This document shows, piece by piece, positions 1 to 6,959 of a DNA stretch of 11,333 nucleotides. The notes under the pieces were generated by a model, which worked only from the letters and a program-made list of their open reading frames with translations, made no database searches and was not told the origin of the DNA. This DNA is from JANNYA01 sp031409855 (GTDB lineage Bacteria > Pseudomonadota > Gammaproteobacteria > Xanthomonadales > SZUA-5). Location: assembly GCA_031409855.1 (NCBI GenBank), contig JANNYA010000122.1, positions 1 to 11,333 of the forward strand, written 5' to 3'. A program made the position numbers and the translations under genes. Numbering within the stretch: position 1 is the first letter of the stretch; the number at the start of each line of letters is the position of its first letter.

Positions 1-1
1 G

Positions 2-160
2 GTTGGCATCACGCGCCAAACCATCGTTGCGCTCGAAGGTGGGCACTACGCGCCGTCTTTGGAATTGGCGATGCGACTCGCCTTGTTTTTCAATAAACGC
101 GTCGACGAGGTCTTTTTTTGGCGTGAGCTACCCGTGCTGGCACCAAAGTCGACGCCTTGA
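2..160 (+). CDS. XRE/YgzD-type helix-turn-helix regulator, 3' end only
   Basis: The reading frame is open from the first bases of the window and ends at TGA 158-160, giving the last 52 residues of a protein whose start lies upstream. It begins VGITRQTIVALEGGHYAPSL and continues with LELAMRLALFFNKRVDEVFFW. This is the second half of the helix-turn-helix seen in the short (about 65-75 residue) YgzD-like regulators: recognition helix TRQTIVALE, then 'Y-x-PSLELA' and a V(D/E)E-V-F ending. Such proteins are small DNA-binding transcription regulators, often autoregulatory or paired with a membrane protein; the target cannot be read here. The gene converges on the pteridine reductase with 38 bases between stop codons, and I see no clear terminator in that gap. 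Confidence 0.8.
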   Translation, partial: VGITRQTIVALEGGHYAPSLELAMRLALFFNKRVDEVFFWRELPVLAPKSTP

Positions 161-198
161 TCGACGCGGTCGCACAACGCTTTGCTTTCAGTGAATGG

Positions 199-948
199 CT
201 AAATAAACAACCAGCGCCCGCCATCAACGCGCAAAATTTGCCCGGTAATATAAGGCGCGTCACACAGCAAAAATTTCACCGTCGCGGCAATATCCAAAGG
301 CCCGCCTTGGCGTTTTAGCGCGGTGCGCTCGAGTACGATTTGCGGCGTTTCTGCCTTCTCCATATTGTCGGACCAAATAATATTTCCTGGCGCGATGCCA
401 TTCACCCGTACTTCTGGGCCCAACTCGCGCGCCAAAGCATAGGTCGCTGCCACCAACGCGGCTTTTGCCATGCAGTAGGGCGCGTAGCGCGGCAACGGGC
501 GCTCGGCATAAATATCTACGATATTCACGATTGTACCCTGCGCCTGACGCAAGGCGGGCGCTGCCGCTTGCGCCAACAACAGCGGCGCGAAGGCGTTGCT
601 GGCGAATAAATCTTGAATTTGATCGATGCTGATTTCACCCAGCGGCGTTGGGTAGAAGCTAGATGCATTGTTCACCAGCGCATCCAATCGGCCAAAATGT
701 GTGAGGACTTCTTGCACCAAGTTCGCAATTTCACTCAAGCGGTTCAAATCGCTTTGAAATAACGCAACGCTGTCACTACGGATGTTTTCCAGCTCGTGTT
801 TGAGCGCATTGGCTTCAGCGACACTGCCGCGATAGTGCAAAGCAATGTCAAACCCAGCCGCGTGCAGCGCGCGCACAATGTCGGCCCCGACCCGTTTGGC
901 AGCGCCGGTTACTAGCGCTACTTTTGCTGATTTAGTCTTTGAATTCAT
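199..948 (-). CDS. Pteridine reductase, short-chain dehydrogenase family (PTR1/FolM-like)
   Basis: This is a 249-residue NADPH-dependent short-chain dehydrogenase/reductase, expected to reduce dihydropterin or dihydrofolate-type pterins in the cytosol. It has the TGxxxRxG cofactor motif typical of pteridine reductases (TGAAKRVG, residues 14-21), NNAS at 93-96 and the catalytic YxxxK at Tyr158/Lys162. The position usually held by the SDR serine is Asp145, 13 residues before the Tyr, the same spacing as Asp181/Tyr194/Lys198 in Leishmania PTR1. That is why I call it a pteridine reductase and not a generic 3-oxoacyl-ACP reductase-like SDR. The C-terminal 'TGQILRVDGG' is also canonical. The ATG at 948 is preceded on the minus strand by GGAG seven bases upstream, which supports this start. 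It is divergent from the kinase gene. The exact substrate (dihydromonapterin, dihydrobiopterin or folate) cannot be decided. Confidence 0.9.
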   Translation of the reverse strand: MNSKTKSAKVALVTGAAKRVGADIVRALHAAGFDIALHYRGSVAEANALKHELENIRSDSVALFQSDLNRLSEIANLVQEVLTHFGRLDALVNNASSFYPTPLGEISIDQIQDLFASNAFAPLLLAQAAAPALRQAQGTIVNIVDIYAERPLPRYAPYCMAKAALVAATYALARELGPEVRVNGIAPGNIIWSDNMEKAETPQIVLERTALKRQGGPLDIAATVKFLLCDAPYITGQILRVDGGRWLFI

Positions 949-1133
949 TTGAACGCTCCGTTTAGCGGCTGATTATGCCGATGCGGGGTGAAGTCAGCCG
1001 TGACGATACATAAACTGTGATCAAGAGGCAGGCGTTTGCGCTGGCTAAGCTTTGTGGCCAACACCGAAGCACCGACTGCGCTTTCTATCGGCAACGGCTG
1101 CACTTTGCTTTTCAAGGAACTGACGGCGTAAGC

Positions 1134-3638
1134 TTGCGCGAAAACATCCTTGGATTTCCTATCGCCATCCATATTCCCGGGTACAGCATCGTGAGGGAAC
1201 TCGGTCGTGGCGGCATGGCGACTGTCTATCTTGCGTTGCAACAATCGCTCAATCGCGAAGTGGCCCTGAAGGTACTCGCCCCGGCGCTGGCGCAAGACCG
1301 CGCTTTTGCGGAGCGCTTTGTGCGTGAATCGCGCATTGCCGGCGGCTTTCGCCATCGCCATCTGATTGCCGTCGTTGATGCAGGTCAGCTCGATAACCAA
1401 CTCTACTTAGCTATGGAATATGTGCCCGGCGGCACGGCGGAGAGCCTACGTGGCGGTGATACGGATGAGATTTACCGTTGCCTGAAAGAAATTGCCGCTG
1501 CGCTCGCTTATGCGCATGCGCGCGGGGTCGTGCATCGTGACATCAAGCCGGAAAACATCCTGCGTCGGGAAGACGGCAGTTATGTATTGTCCGATTTTGG
1601 CATCGCCCGCAGCGCTGAACACCACGAAAAGCTGACCGCGCCGCAAGTTGCGCTTGGCACCCCAGCCTACATGAGCCCAGAGCAATGGCGCGGCGAGCGC
1701 ATTGATGGCCGCGCCGATTTGTACTCGCTTGGGATGGTCTTGTTTGAGTTTTTGACCGGCCGGGCGCCTTTTCACGAAGGCGATAGCTGGGCCATCGGCA
1801 TGCAACACATGAAAGCGCCGAGACCACGTCTGCCCCCAGAATTAGCCAGCTGGCAGCCGCTACTTGACCGCTTGACGTCGGCTGAGCCAGGCAATCGTTA
1901 CGCCAGTGCCGACGCGCTTTGCGCGGCTTTGGCGAGCCTCGGCCCGCCGACGGCAATCAAACCAGAGTCACGCCTTGGCGTGACGTCCCAACCAAATGAG
2001 TCGTCGTCCGTGACAGTGGAGTTGGCTTTGCCAGACCCTGTGCAAGGCCAAGCAACAGAGCTGATTCGACCGAACGCGGTCATCAGGCACCGTATCTGGC
2101 TGGTACCCGCGATATTGTCGTTGGCCTTTGCCGCCTACTTGTTTGGCGGCTGGTGGCCTGCACCAAGCCTTGAGGCTAGCAGGTCGATGCCCGCTGCAAG
2201 TACGCCAGCCGCTAAGTCGATCGCGGTGCTGCGCTTCGTCAATATGTCCAGTGACCCGGAGACTGAATATTTCGCGGACGGCATCGCGGAGGAGATTCTC
2301 AATCAGCTGGCACAGCTGAAAAACCTACGCGTCGCCGGGCGTACCTCATCGTTTTCATTTAAGGGTAGTAACCAGGATCTGCGTCTGATTGGCGAGCGTC
2401 TCGGCGTCGCTTATGTGCTCGAAGGCAGTGTGCGAAAGGCGGCGACTCAGGTACGAATCACAGTGAAATTGGTGCAAGCCAAAGACGGCTTCGAAGTCTG
2501 GTCGCGCGCCTATGATCGCGAGCTGAGCGACATCTTCAAAGTTCAGGATGAAATCTCGCAGTCGGTGCTGCAAGCGATGAAAGCAAACGTCCTGGGCGAG
2601 CGTCCGTTGCATGTGGCTACCACCAGCATTGAGGCCTATAATCTGCACTTGCAGGCGCAATCAAATCTGTTTAAGCGCGGCGCTGAGAATATGCAGGCCG
2701 CCCGAGCACAGTTCGAAGCGGCACTCGCGCTTGATCCGGACTACGTGCCATCGCTGGTCGGGTTGGCGCGCACTCTGGCGTTTCTGCCGAGCTATCAAGC
2801 GTTGAGCGGGGAGGAGACCAACACGATCATTGCCGCCGCCGCAGGTGCTGCCGAACATGCCTTGCAATTAGATCCAGAAAACGCGGGCGCCTACTCGGTG
2901 CTTGGATTTATTCGTTCGGTCTATCAGTGGCGCTGGAGCGAAGCAGAGTCGTTAATTGCGCGCTCGCTCGAACTTGCCCCCAACGATGCCGAGATCGCCA
3001 ATATCGCTGGTGACTACTACGTGACCACGCTCGACACACAGAATTCGATCGCGATGAACAGCCGCGCAGTCGAGCTTAACCCTTTGTATCCAGTCAATAA
3101 TTGGGAGTTCGGGATTGCTTACGCGAGTTTCGGTAATTTCGAGCAGGCCATTGTGCATGCCAGCCGGGGGCAGGCGCTCACACCTGAGACGTTCCGACCC
3201 TATTTCGTGTTGGTGTGGGCCCATGGCGCGCTCGGTCAATTCGATCAGGCGCGCGCCACAATCGCGACCGCGCGCAAAAATACGCATGAGGCCGAGTTCA
3301 GATATACCGCCCTGGAAGCCTGGGCGGCCATCGCTGAGCAACAGCCGCAAACCGCGACAAGACTGCTCGCAGAACTGGAGCCCTTTGCCGCAAGGGAAGA
3401 ATTATCGCGCGCCTACCTTGGCTATTGCTATCTGTTGCTGGGTGACTCGGACAAGGCGGCCTATTGGTTGCAAGAAGCCCTGCGCGTGCGTGATTTTATC
3501 TTGATTTCACCGGAACCTTTGGATCTCAGCCGCATCGCCGCCGACCCTAAAACGCGGGTGATCTTCGCCGATCAAGGGCTACAGGCATTGCTAGATATCC
3601 GCATACGCAATAACCAAAAAACCCTAGCCGCACCTTAA
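1134..3638 (+). CDS. Membrane Ser/Thr protein kinase with TolB-like domain and TPR repeats
   Basis: This is a eukaryotic-type (Hanks) kinase. With Leu(TTG)1134 as residue 1, the glycine loop is GRGGMATVYLA (24-34), with VALK Lys46, HRDIKPEN catalytic Asp136, DFG Asp154 and GTPAYMSPE 175-183. HRD makes it an RD kinase, probably activated by phosphorylation of the activation loop. One membrane helix follows (about 321-341), so the kinase is cytoplasmic and the rest periplasmic. Residues about 361-486 (KSIAVLRFVNMSSDP..., YFADGIAEE, EGSVRK) are the TolB N-terminal-like domain also found with CadC and adenylate cyclase-type proteins. Residues about 500-820 hold at least five TPR-like units, probably for protein binding. 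The frame is open back to GTG 1017, but residues before GFPIAIHIPGY do not resemble kinases. TTG 1134 has AAGGA about 15 bases upstream, and an ATC at 1161 would match the family start even better. The true start is therefore uncertain. Confidence 0.9.
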   Translation: MRENILGFPIAIHIPGYSIVRELGRGGMATVYLALQQSLNREVALKVLAPALAQDRAFAERFVRESRIAGGFRHRHLIAVVDAGQLDNQLYLAMEYVPGGTAESLRGGDTDEIYRCLKEIAAALAYAHARGVVHRDIKPENILRREDGSYVLSDFGIARSAEHHEKLTAPQVALGTPAYMSPEQWRGERIDGRADLYSLGMVLFEFLTGRAPFHEGDSWAIGMQHMKAPRPRLPPELASWQPLLDRLTSAEPGNRYASADALCAALASLGPPTAIKPESRLGVTSQPNESSSVTVELALPDPVQGQATELIRPNAVIRHRIWLVPAILSLAFAAYLFGGWWPAPSLEASRSMPAASTPAAKSIAVLRFVNMSSDPETEYFADGIAEEILNQLAQLKNLRVAGRTSSFSFKGSNQDLRLIGERLGVAYVLEGSVRKAATQVRITVKLVQAKDGFEVWSRAYDRELSDIFKVQDEISQSVLQAMKANVLGERPLHVATTSIEAYNLHLQAQSNLFKRGAENMQAARAQFEAALALDPDYVPSLVGLARTLAFLPSYQALSGEETNTIIAAAAGAAEHALQLDPENAGAYSVLGFIRSVYQWRWSEAESLIARSLELAPNDAEIANIAGDYYVTTLDTQNSIAMNSRAVELNPLYPVNNWEFGIAYASFGNFEQAIVHASRGQALTPETFRPYFVLVWAHGALGQFDQARATIATARKNTHEAEFRYTALEAWAAIAEQQPQTATRLLAELEPFAAREELSRAYLGYCYLLLGDSDKAAYWLQEALRVRDFILISPEPLDLSRIAADPKTRVIFADQGLQALLDIRIRNNQKTLAAP

Positions 3639-3710
3639 GCGCGGTTGTGACGCCGAAAAACCCGGAAACCGCTACACTCGCAATCCTTTCAAGACGCCGG
3701 TGCCAACCAC

Positions 3711-4799
3711 ATGAGCAAACAAACCGTACTGAATGCGCTGCACCGCAGTTTGGGCGCGAAAATGGTCGACTTTGGCGGCTGGGATATGCCGATCCAGTAC
3801 AGCTCACAAATTGCCGAGCACCATGCAGTACGCAAAGATGCGGGTTGGTTTGATGTGTCGCATATGACGGTGGTGGATTTGCAAGGGCCCCGTGTGCGCG
3901 AATTTTTGCGCTACTTAGTGGCGAACAACGTCGATAAGCTGAAAATCCGTGGCAAAGCGCTTTACACCTGCATGCTGGATGCTAACGGCGGCGTGATTGA
4001 TGATTTGATTATCTATTTTCTGGACGAATCCTGGTTTCGCATCGTGGTCAACGCGGCAACACGCGATAAAGATTTACCCTGGATTGAAAAGCAGGCGGCA
4101 CCGTTTTCGGTCAGCGTAAACGAGCGGCCTGAGCTGGCGATGGTGGCTGTGCAAGGTCCAAACGCACGTGCCAAAGCAGCAAGTTTAATGAGTGCAGAAA
4201 CTGCGGTAAACGCCCTTGCACTTGGAAAATTCGCCGCCTGCGAAGGCGATGGCATGTTCATCGCGCGCACCGGCTACACCGGCGAAGACGGCTTCGAGAT
4301 TATCCTGCCGGAAAGCGCCGCGACGAATTTTTGTACCCGGCTAAACGCGGCTGGCGTGCTACCCGCAGGTTTAGGCGCACGCGACACGCTGCGCTTAGAA
4401 GCTGCGATGAATCTTTATGGGCAGGATATGGACGAAAGCACCACGCCCTTGGAATCAGGCCTCGCTTGGACACTGGCGCTGGAGCCGAAAGCGCGTGATT
4501 TTATTGGTCGCACTGCACTTGAAGCACAAAAGGCCGCAGGCGTACCACGCCAGCTGGTGGCGCTGGTGATGGACGAAAAGGGCGTGTTGCGGCACGGGCA
4601 AGTCGTGCAAACCGCTGCAGGCGCAGGCGAAATTACCTCCGGCACGTTTAGCCCGAGTGCGAATAAGGCCATCGCGTTTGCGCGCGTGCCCGCCGGTGCA
4701 CTGGGCGCAGTTAGCGTGGAAATTCGCGGCAAAGCGATGCCGGTGCGAGTCGTCAAAGCACCGTTCGTGCGCGATGGTCAGGTGATGCCGGGGATTTAA
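3711..4799 (+). CDS. gcvT: Aminomethyltransferase, glycine cleavage system T protein
   Basis: GcvT transfers the methylene carbon from aminomethyl-lipoyl-GcvH to tetrahydrofolate, releasing ammonia and giving 5,10-methylene-THF. The 362 residues match the family length. Visible hallmarks are MVDFGGWDMPIQY near the N terminus, GGVIDDLI with Asp97/Asp98 (the region of the catalytic Asp), VVNAATRDKD, TGYTGEDGFEI (187-197) and LGARDTLRLEAAMNLYGQDM (221-240). The ATG at 3711 is the natural family start (MSKQTVLN.LH...) although its ribosome site is weak. A TACACT at 3673-3678 could be a -10 box for this gene, with no good -35. It sits alone: neither gcvH nor gcvP is in the window, and I see no glycine riboswitch in the 72 bases upstream. 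Confidence 0.96.
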   Translation: MSKQTVLNALHRSLGAKMVDFGGWDMPIQYSSQIAEHHAVRKDAGWFDVSHMTVVDLQGPRVREFLRYLVANNVDKLKIRGKALYTCMLDANGGVIDDLIIYFLDESWFRIVVNAATRDKDLPWIEKQAAPFSVSVNERPELAMVAVQGPNARAKAASLMSAETAVNALALGKFAACEGDGMFIARTGYTGEDGFEIILPESAATNFCTRLNAAGVLPAGLGARDTLRLEAAMNLYGQDMDESTTPLESGLAWTLALEPKARDFIGRTALEAQKAAGVPRQLVALVMDEKGVLRHGQVVQTAAGAGEITSGTFSPSANKAIAFARVPAGALGAVSVEIRGKAMPVRVVKAPFVRDGQVMPGI

Positions 4800-4983
4800 G
4801 GGCTGGGTTTGTCAATGGAGTCGGATGCCGATTGCAATTCGGCGATCCAATTTTCGGCATTCCCGGTTTCTACTGAGCGCAGCGCCGTTCTCACTTTTTT
4901 TTTTATGTTGGCGTTGGGGCATTGATATCCCCTATTCCTGTTTGAAATTAGTTTTCGCCGAGTCCGAACGGCTGCGTGACGGT
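4800..4983. other. Intergenic stretch between gcvT and the minus-strand regulator
   Basis: No gene is supported here. It holds a short near-palindrome (GCCGA at 4827-4831, TCGGC at 4839-4843 around TTGCAAT) and the T-rich terminator candidate listed separately. The two flanking genes end facing each other, so the stretch only needs to separate two transcripts. Confidence 0.5.
4874..4904 (+). terminator. Candidate rho-independent terminator of gcvT
   Basis: A short imperfect hairpin (GAG..CTC arms in 4875-4892, one mismatch, about six-base loop) is followed within two bases by ten consecutive T. It lies 75 bases after the gcvT stop. The stem is weak, so the call rests mainly on the T run. Confidence 0.45.
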
Positions 4984-5238
4984 CTACTCCAACTCCGCGC
5001 GCTCAACGATTTCTAGCGCTAATTTAACAAACTTGACCGGGTTTCTTTTCATCGCACGCAAGTAGTGAATCAGCTCCATCAAAACAATGCGGCGCTCACA
5101 AACTTCAATTTTACTGACATAGGAATGCGGCTTTTTCAGGCGTTTCGCTAATTCCCGCTGAGTCAGCGCAGCCGAAAGGCGCTCCTGCACCAGTAGCTGC
5201 ACCATTGCTTGATAATCGGGAAAATGAAGTGAGCGCAA
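4984..5238 (-). CDS. Small XRE-family helix-turn-helix protein
   Basis: This is an 84-residue DNA-binding protein with a single helix-turn-helix domain: LTQRELAKRLKKPHSYVSKI (residues 25-44), then ERRIVLMELIHYLRAM. The pattern Q-x-ELA-x-RL-x-K-P-x-S-Y-V-S-K-x-E-x-x-ERR is typical of short phage- and plasmid-like XRE regulators, which usually act as dimeric repressors. The start used is TTG at 5238, because the encoded MRSLHFPDY resembles the 'MR(T/S)-I-H-S-P-x-Y' opening I recall for this family; no clear Shine-Dalgarno precedes it. The alternative ATG at residue 12 would remove that opening. It stands alone on the minus strand between gcvT and the duplicated exported-protein genes, and may or may not regulate them. 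Confidence 0.82.
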   Translation of the reverse strand: MRSLHFPDYQAMVQLLVQERLSAALTQRELAKRLKKPHSYVSKIEVCERRIVLMELIHYLRAMKRNPVKFVKLALEIVERAELE

Positions 5239-5388
5239 AAGTTGATCTGGGCGAGAGCAATGTTCGCATCGTGCTAGCTGTCACTTGCGCCTCCATTTTG
5301 GGTGCGCGTTGCGATCAAAATTGCTTGCAACATTCGGCGAATTGAGAGCAAGCTCGAACTAGGCGCTTAGCTCAGTTAGGGTTAACTT

Positions 5389-6040
5389 ATGAAAAAACTG
5401 TTATTTATTTCCGGGCTTTTGATTTCTGCGTTTGTCAACGCACAAGAAATCTGTGGGCTGCAGCTTGCCAAATACGATCAGCCTGATGCCATGTTCCGGC
5501 ATGGCTTTGAAAATGTCGTTTTGAACAATTCCGGAGCGGGCAATCCGGGGCATCACGAGTGTGCTAACTATCGCAATTGACTTTAATGGCGATGGCAGCA
5601 ACGACTATACGGGCACCATCGGAAACATCCCGATCTTTACCTACAGCAATCCGGGCTTTTATCGCATGCGCGTGGTGCTTACGACGACGACTCAGTCGTT
5701 CACTCAATTTCGCACCCTAGCCGTTCCGGGCGTGCCAGAAACACGAGCGCAGGCCTGCGCCGTTTTTGCGCATTTGCGCGCACGGCTGACCGCTAATGAT
5801 TCCGCAGGCGCACTGAAAGCCATCGCACAACCTTTGCGAGGGCAAATGGAGGCGCTATTCACCGAACTTGGCGCAAACCGCCCTGCATTTGCGGCCCGCT
5901 TAGGTACGATAGCCAATGGCATTTTTACACCAGTCAATGCTGAGCTGATGTTGGTCAATGAAATTGGGGCAGATTTGCAAGGCACGCCTATTCATCTTAC
6001 GCGCGGCGCTGATGGTGTTTGGCGGATTGATTCCTTGTAA
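5389..6040 (+). pseudogene. Secreted PKD-like/'GVWRI' protein, copy 1, frameshifted and shortened
   Basis: Two overlapping frames (5389-5580 and 5561-6040) together make one gene homologous to 7107-8117. The first gives a signal peptide (MKKLLFISGLLISAFVNA, cleavage expected after Ala18), then ICGLQ and HGFEN. The second gives TSVLTIAIDFNGDGSNDY, a PKD-like strand region ending SNPGFYRMRV, a helical stretch (ACAVFAHLRARLTANDSAG...) and the end DGVWRIDSL. Dropping one G from the GGGG run at 5547-5550 joins them into 216 residues (53 + 163) reading ...GNPGITSV..., which matches QTSV in copy 2. Relative to copy 2 it also lacks about 120 residues covering the first Ig-like domain. The frameshift may be a true mutation, a sequencing error in a homopolymer, or much less likely programmed. 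The start ATG 5389 has AGGG seven bases upstream. The function of the family is unknown to me; the product would be periplasmic or secreted. Confidence 0.75.
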
Positions 6041-6045
6041 GTGAA

Positions 6046-6091
6046 CTAACCATGTTTTTGCTCGATATGCTGTCTGACCTGCTAACCGCCA
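6046..6091 (+). repeat. 46-base repeat, first copy (truncated gene start)
   Basis: This matches 6434-6479 at about 38 of 46 positions. It includes CTAACC followed by ATG and a frame reading MFLLDMLSDLLTATGV before a TGA at 6100-6102. It looks like the leftover first 14-16 codons of the membrane protein that begins at 6440. Confidence 0.7.
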
Positions 6092-6104
6092 CGGGAGTTT
6101 GACG

Positions 6105-6437
6105 ATGATCTGGTTTCTCCTAATTTTAGGGACTGTGGTGACAACCATTATTGGATACTGGATCGCACATGTTATTGCACGAAGGCGTACGAGTGCTGCC
6201 AAACCCAGCAAAACACGCACGATTGTCGCTGCACTTTGCTTAAGCTGGTGCCTGGTAATTGCTGTCACAGCTGGCGGCTATGGTGGCGCTGCGTTCTTGC
6301 CGCTGCCGTCGGTCTTAGCGGCGATTTATATCGCTCTTTCGAACCCCAATGCTGAAAGCGTTGCTGCGATTATTTTACTGCTTTTACAAATGGCGTTAAT
6401 TGGCGATGCTTTTTATTCGACAAACGGGCAGACCTAA
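6105..6437 (+). CDS. Small multi-pass membrane protein following copy 1
   Basis: This is a 110-residue protein of unknown function with about four hydrophobic segments (residues 2-22, 40-57, 62-79 and 85-101). A basic loop ARRRTSAAKPSKTR lies between the first two, so both termini and that loop are predicted cytoplasmic. ATG 6105 is chosen because GGGAG lies seven bases upstream; the in-frame TTG at 6099 has no such site. It follows the secreted protein by 64 bases and its stop (TAA 6435-6437) is two bases before the next ATG, so they are likely one transcript. The segment GGYGGAAFLPLPSVLAA resembles GVGHGPGAIVVFKPTVLL in the 8120-8491 protein, in the same place of the same topology. I infer distant homology and a partner role to the secreted protein; no known family was recognised. 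Confidence 0.75.
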   Translation: MIWFLLILGTVVTTIIGYWIAHVIARRRTSAAKPSKTRTIVAALCLSWCLVIAVTAGGYGGAAFLPLPSVLAAIYIALSNPNAESVAAIILLLLQMALIGDAFYSTNGQT

Positions 6438-6479
6438 CCATGTTCCTGCTTGAAATGCTGTTTGACTTGTTCACCGCCA
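6434..6479 (+). repeat. 46-base repeat, second copy (start of 6440 gene)
   Basis: This is the partner of 6046-6091, with a period of 388 bases. Here the ATG opens a longer frame, MFLLEMLFDLFTAIPFWL. Most differences between the copies are at third or synonymous positions, which suggests that both were once translated. Confidence 0.7.
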
Positions 6480-6760
6480 TTCCCTTTTGGCTCTCGCTTA
6501 CCTTCATTTTTTGCAACCTGAAGTTTCGCCGCAACAATGAGCATCGGAAGATATATAAACGCTCGTGCATTGCGTTGGGAACCGTCAATTTGTTCTTGAT
6601 CGGATTGCATTACATGGCAATTTTTAATTCTGGACCACTGCATGGCGTGCTGTTATTAAGGCGCATTGGTCTGCAGCAGCTCGGGCTCCAGTGCGTGTGC
6701 CGGGCTGGGTGGCAGTTGTTGCAATTCAACTGCATTACGACATCGACCGAATCGAATTAG
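6440..6760 (+). CDS. Small membrane protein, probably degraded at its 3' end
   Basis: The frame encodes 106 residues. The first about 72 look real: helix about 10-26, basic loop KFRRNNEHRKIYKR, helix about 42-60, then NSGPLHGVLLL. This is the same topology as the proteins at 6105-6437 and 8120-8491, which continue with further membrane helices. After about residue 72 (near base 6655) the sequence becomes RRIGLQQLGLQCVCRAGWQL, with no helix comparable to the relatives, while the codons in another frame (6628-6882) look more protein-like. I infer a frameshift or a junction with foreign sequence near 6650. It starts two bases after the preceding stop with no strong ribosome site, so translation would be coupled. 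Function is unknown. Confidence 0.55.
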   Translation: MFLLEMLFDLFTAIPFWLSLTFIFCNLKFRRNNEHRKIYKRSCIALGTVNLFLIGLHYMAIFNSGPLHGVLLLRRIGLQQLGLQCVCRAGWQLLQFNCITTSTESN

Positions 6761-6882
6761 TATGCGCGACACCGCCGACGTCGCCATTCCTCGTGCCATC
6801 GGCTATTCCTGCGAAAGAGCAAGTGCCTTTCGTTGTGCGCGAACGTGGCTTGCGAACACCAATCTTATCGATGGTTTTTTGA
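6628..6882 (+). other. Unassigned open frame, possible gene remnant
   Basis: This frame is open from a stop at 6625-6627 to TGA 6880-6882. From about 6661 it reads AHWSAAARAPVRVPGWVAVV and continues with AIQLHYDIDRIELVCATPP. Codon choice and hydrophobic/polar spacing look coding, yet there is no ribosome site or convincing start (only GTG 6691), and no family is recognised. It is either the shifted 3' end of the 6440 gene or a piece of another gene. Confidence 0.3.
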
Positions 6883-6898
6883 CCTTTGCCATCGATAA
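6865..6898. repeat. Perfect 10-base inverted repeat, 14-base spacer
   Basis: TTATCGATGG at 6865-6874 pairs with CCATCGATAA at 6889-6898. It spans the stop codon of the frame ending at 6882. It could be a transcript hairpin or a protein-binding site. Confidence 0.75.
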
Positions 6899-6905
6899 AC
6901 CATCG
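6869..6905. repeat. Overlapping 9-base inverted repeat, alternative hairpin
   Basis: CGATGGTTT at 6869-6877 pairs perfectly with AAACCATCG at 6897-6905. It shares bases with the 6865-6898 hairpin, so only one of the two can form at a time. CCATCG occurs twice in the right-hand part, at 6889-6894 and 6900-6905. Confidence 0.65.
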
Positions 6906-6931
6906 TTTTATGTTGACGATGAATCGACAGA

Positions 6932-6959
6932 CGATAAGTAGCACTTTTATGGCTTATCG
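6932..6959. repeat. 7-base inverted repeat, 14-base spacer
   Basis: CGATAAG at 6932-6938 pairs with CTTATCG at 6953-6959. The spacer length equals that of the hairpin at 6865-6898, and the arms share the ATCG core. Confidence 0.55.

Noticed and set aside
945..1400. Minus-strand 151-codon open frame
   Set aside because: It overlaps the start of the kinase gene and its conserved glycine-loop coding, and has no recognisable domain.
3639..3710. Glycine riboswitch upstream of gcvT
   Set aside because: The 72-base gap lacks the conserved glycine-aptamer core; only a 6-base inverted repeat (GCGGTT 3641-3646, AACCGC 3667-3672) is present.
5362..5381. tRNA-like start (GCTTAGCTCAGTTAGG, as in a D-arm) just before the copy 1 gene
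   Set aside because: No matching GAGC, anticodon arm, T-arm or CCA end follows; the reading frame begins eight bases later. A chance match, or at most a tiny tRNA fragment.
6865..6898. Hairpin as a rho-independent terminator
   Set aside because: The T run lies in the loop and not after the stem on the plus strand, and no T run follows in the other direction.
6735..6944. Minus-strand 69-codon frame as a transposase or integrase remnant
   Set aside because: No catalytic motif, no terminal repeats with target duplication around it, and composition like an antisense shadow.
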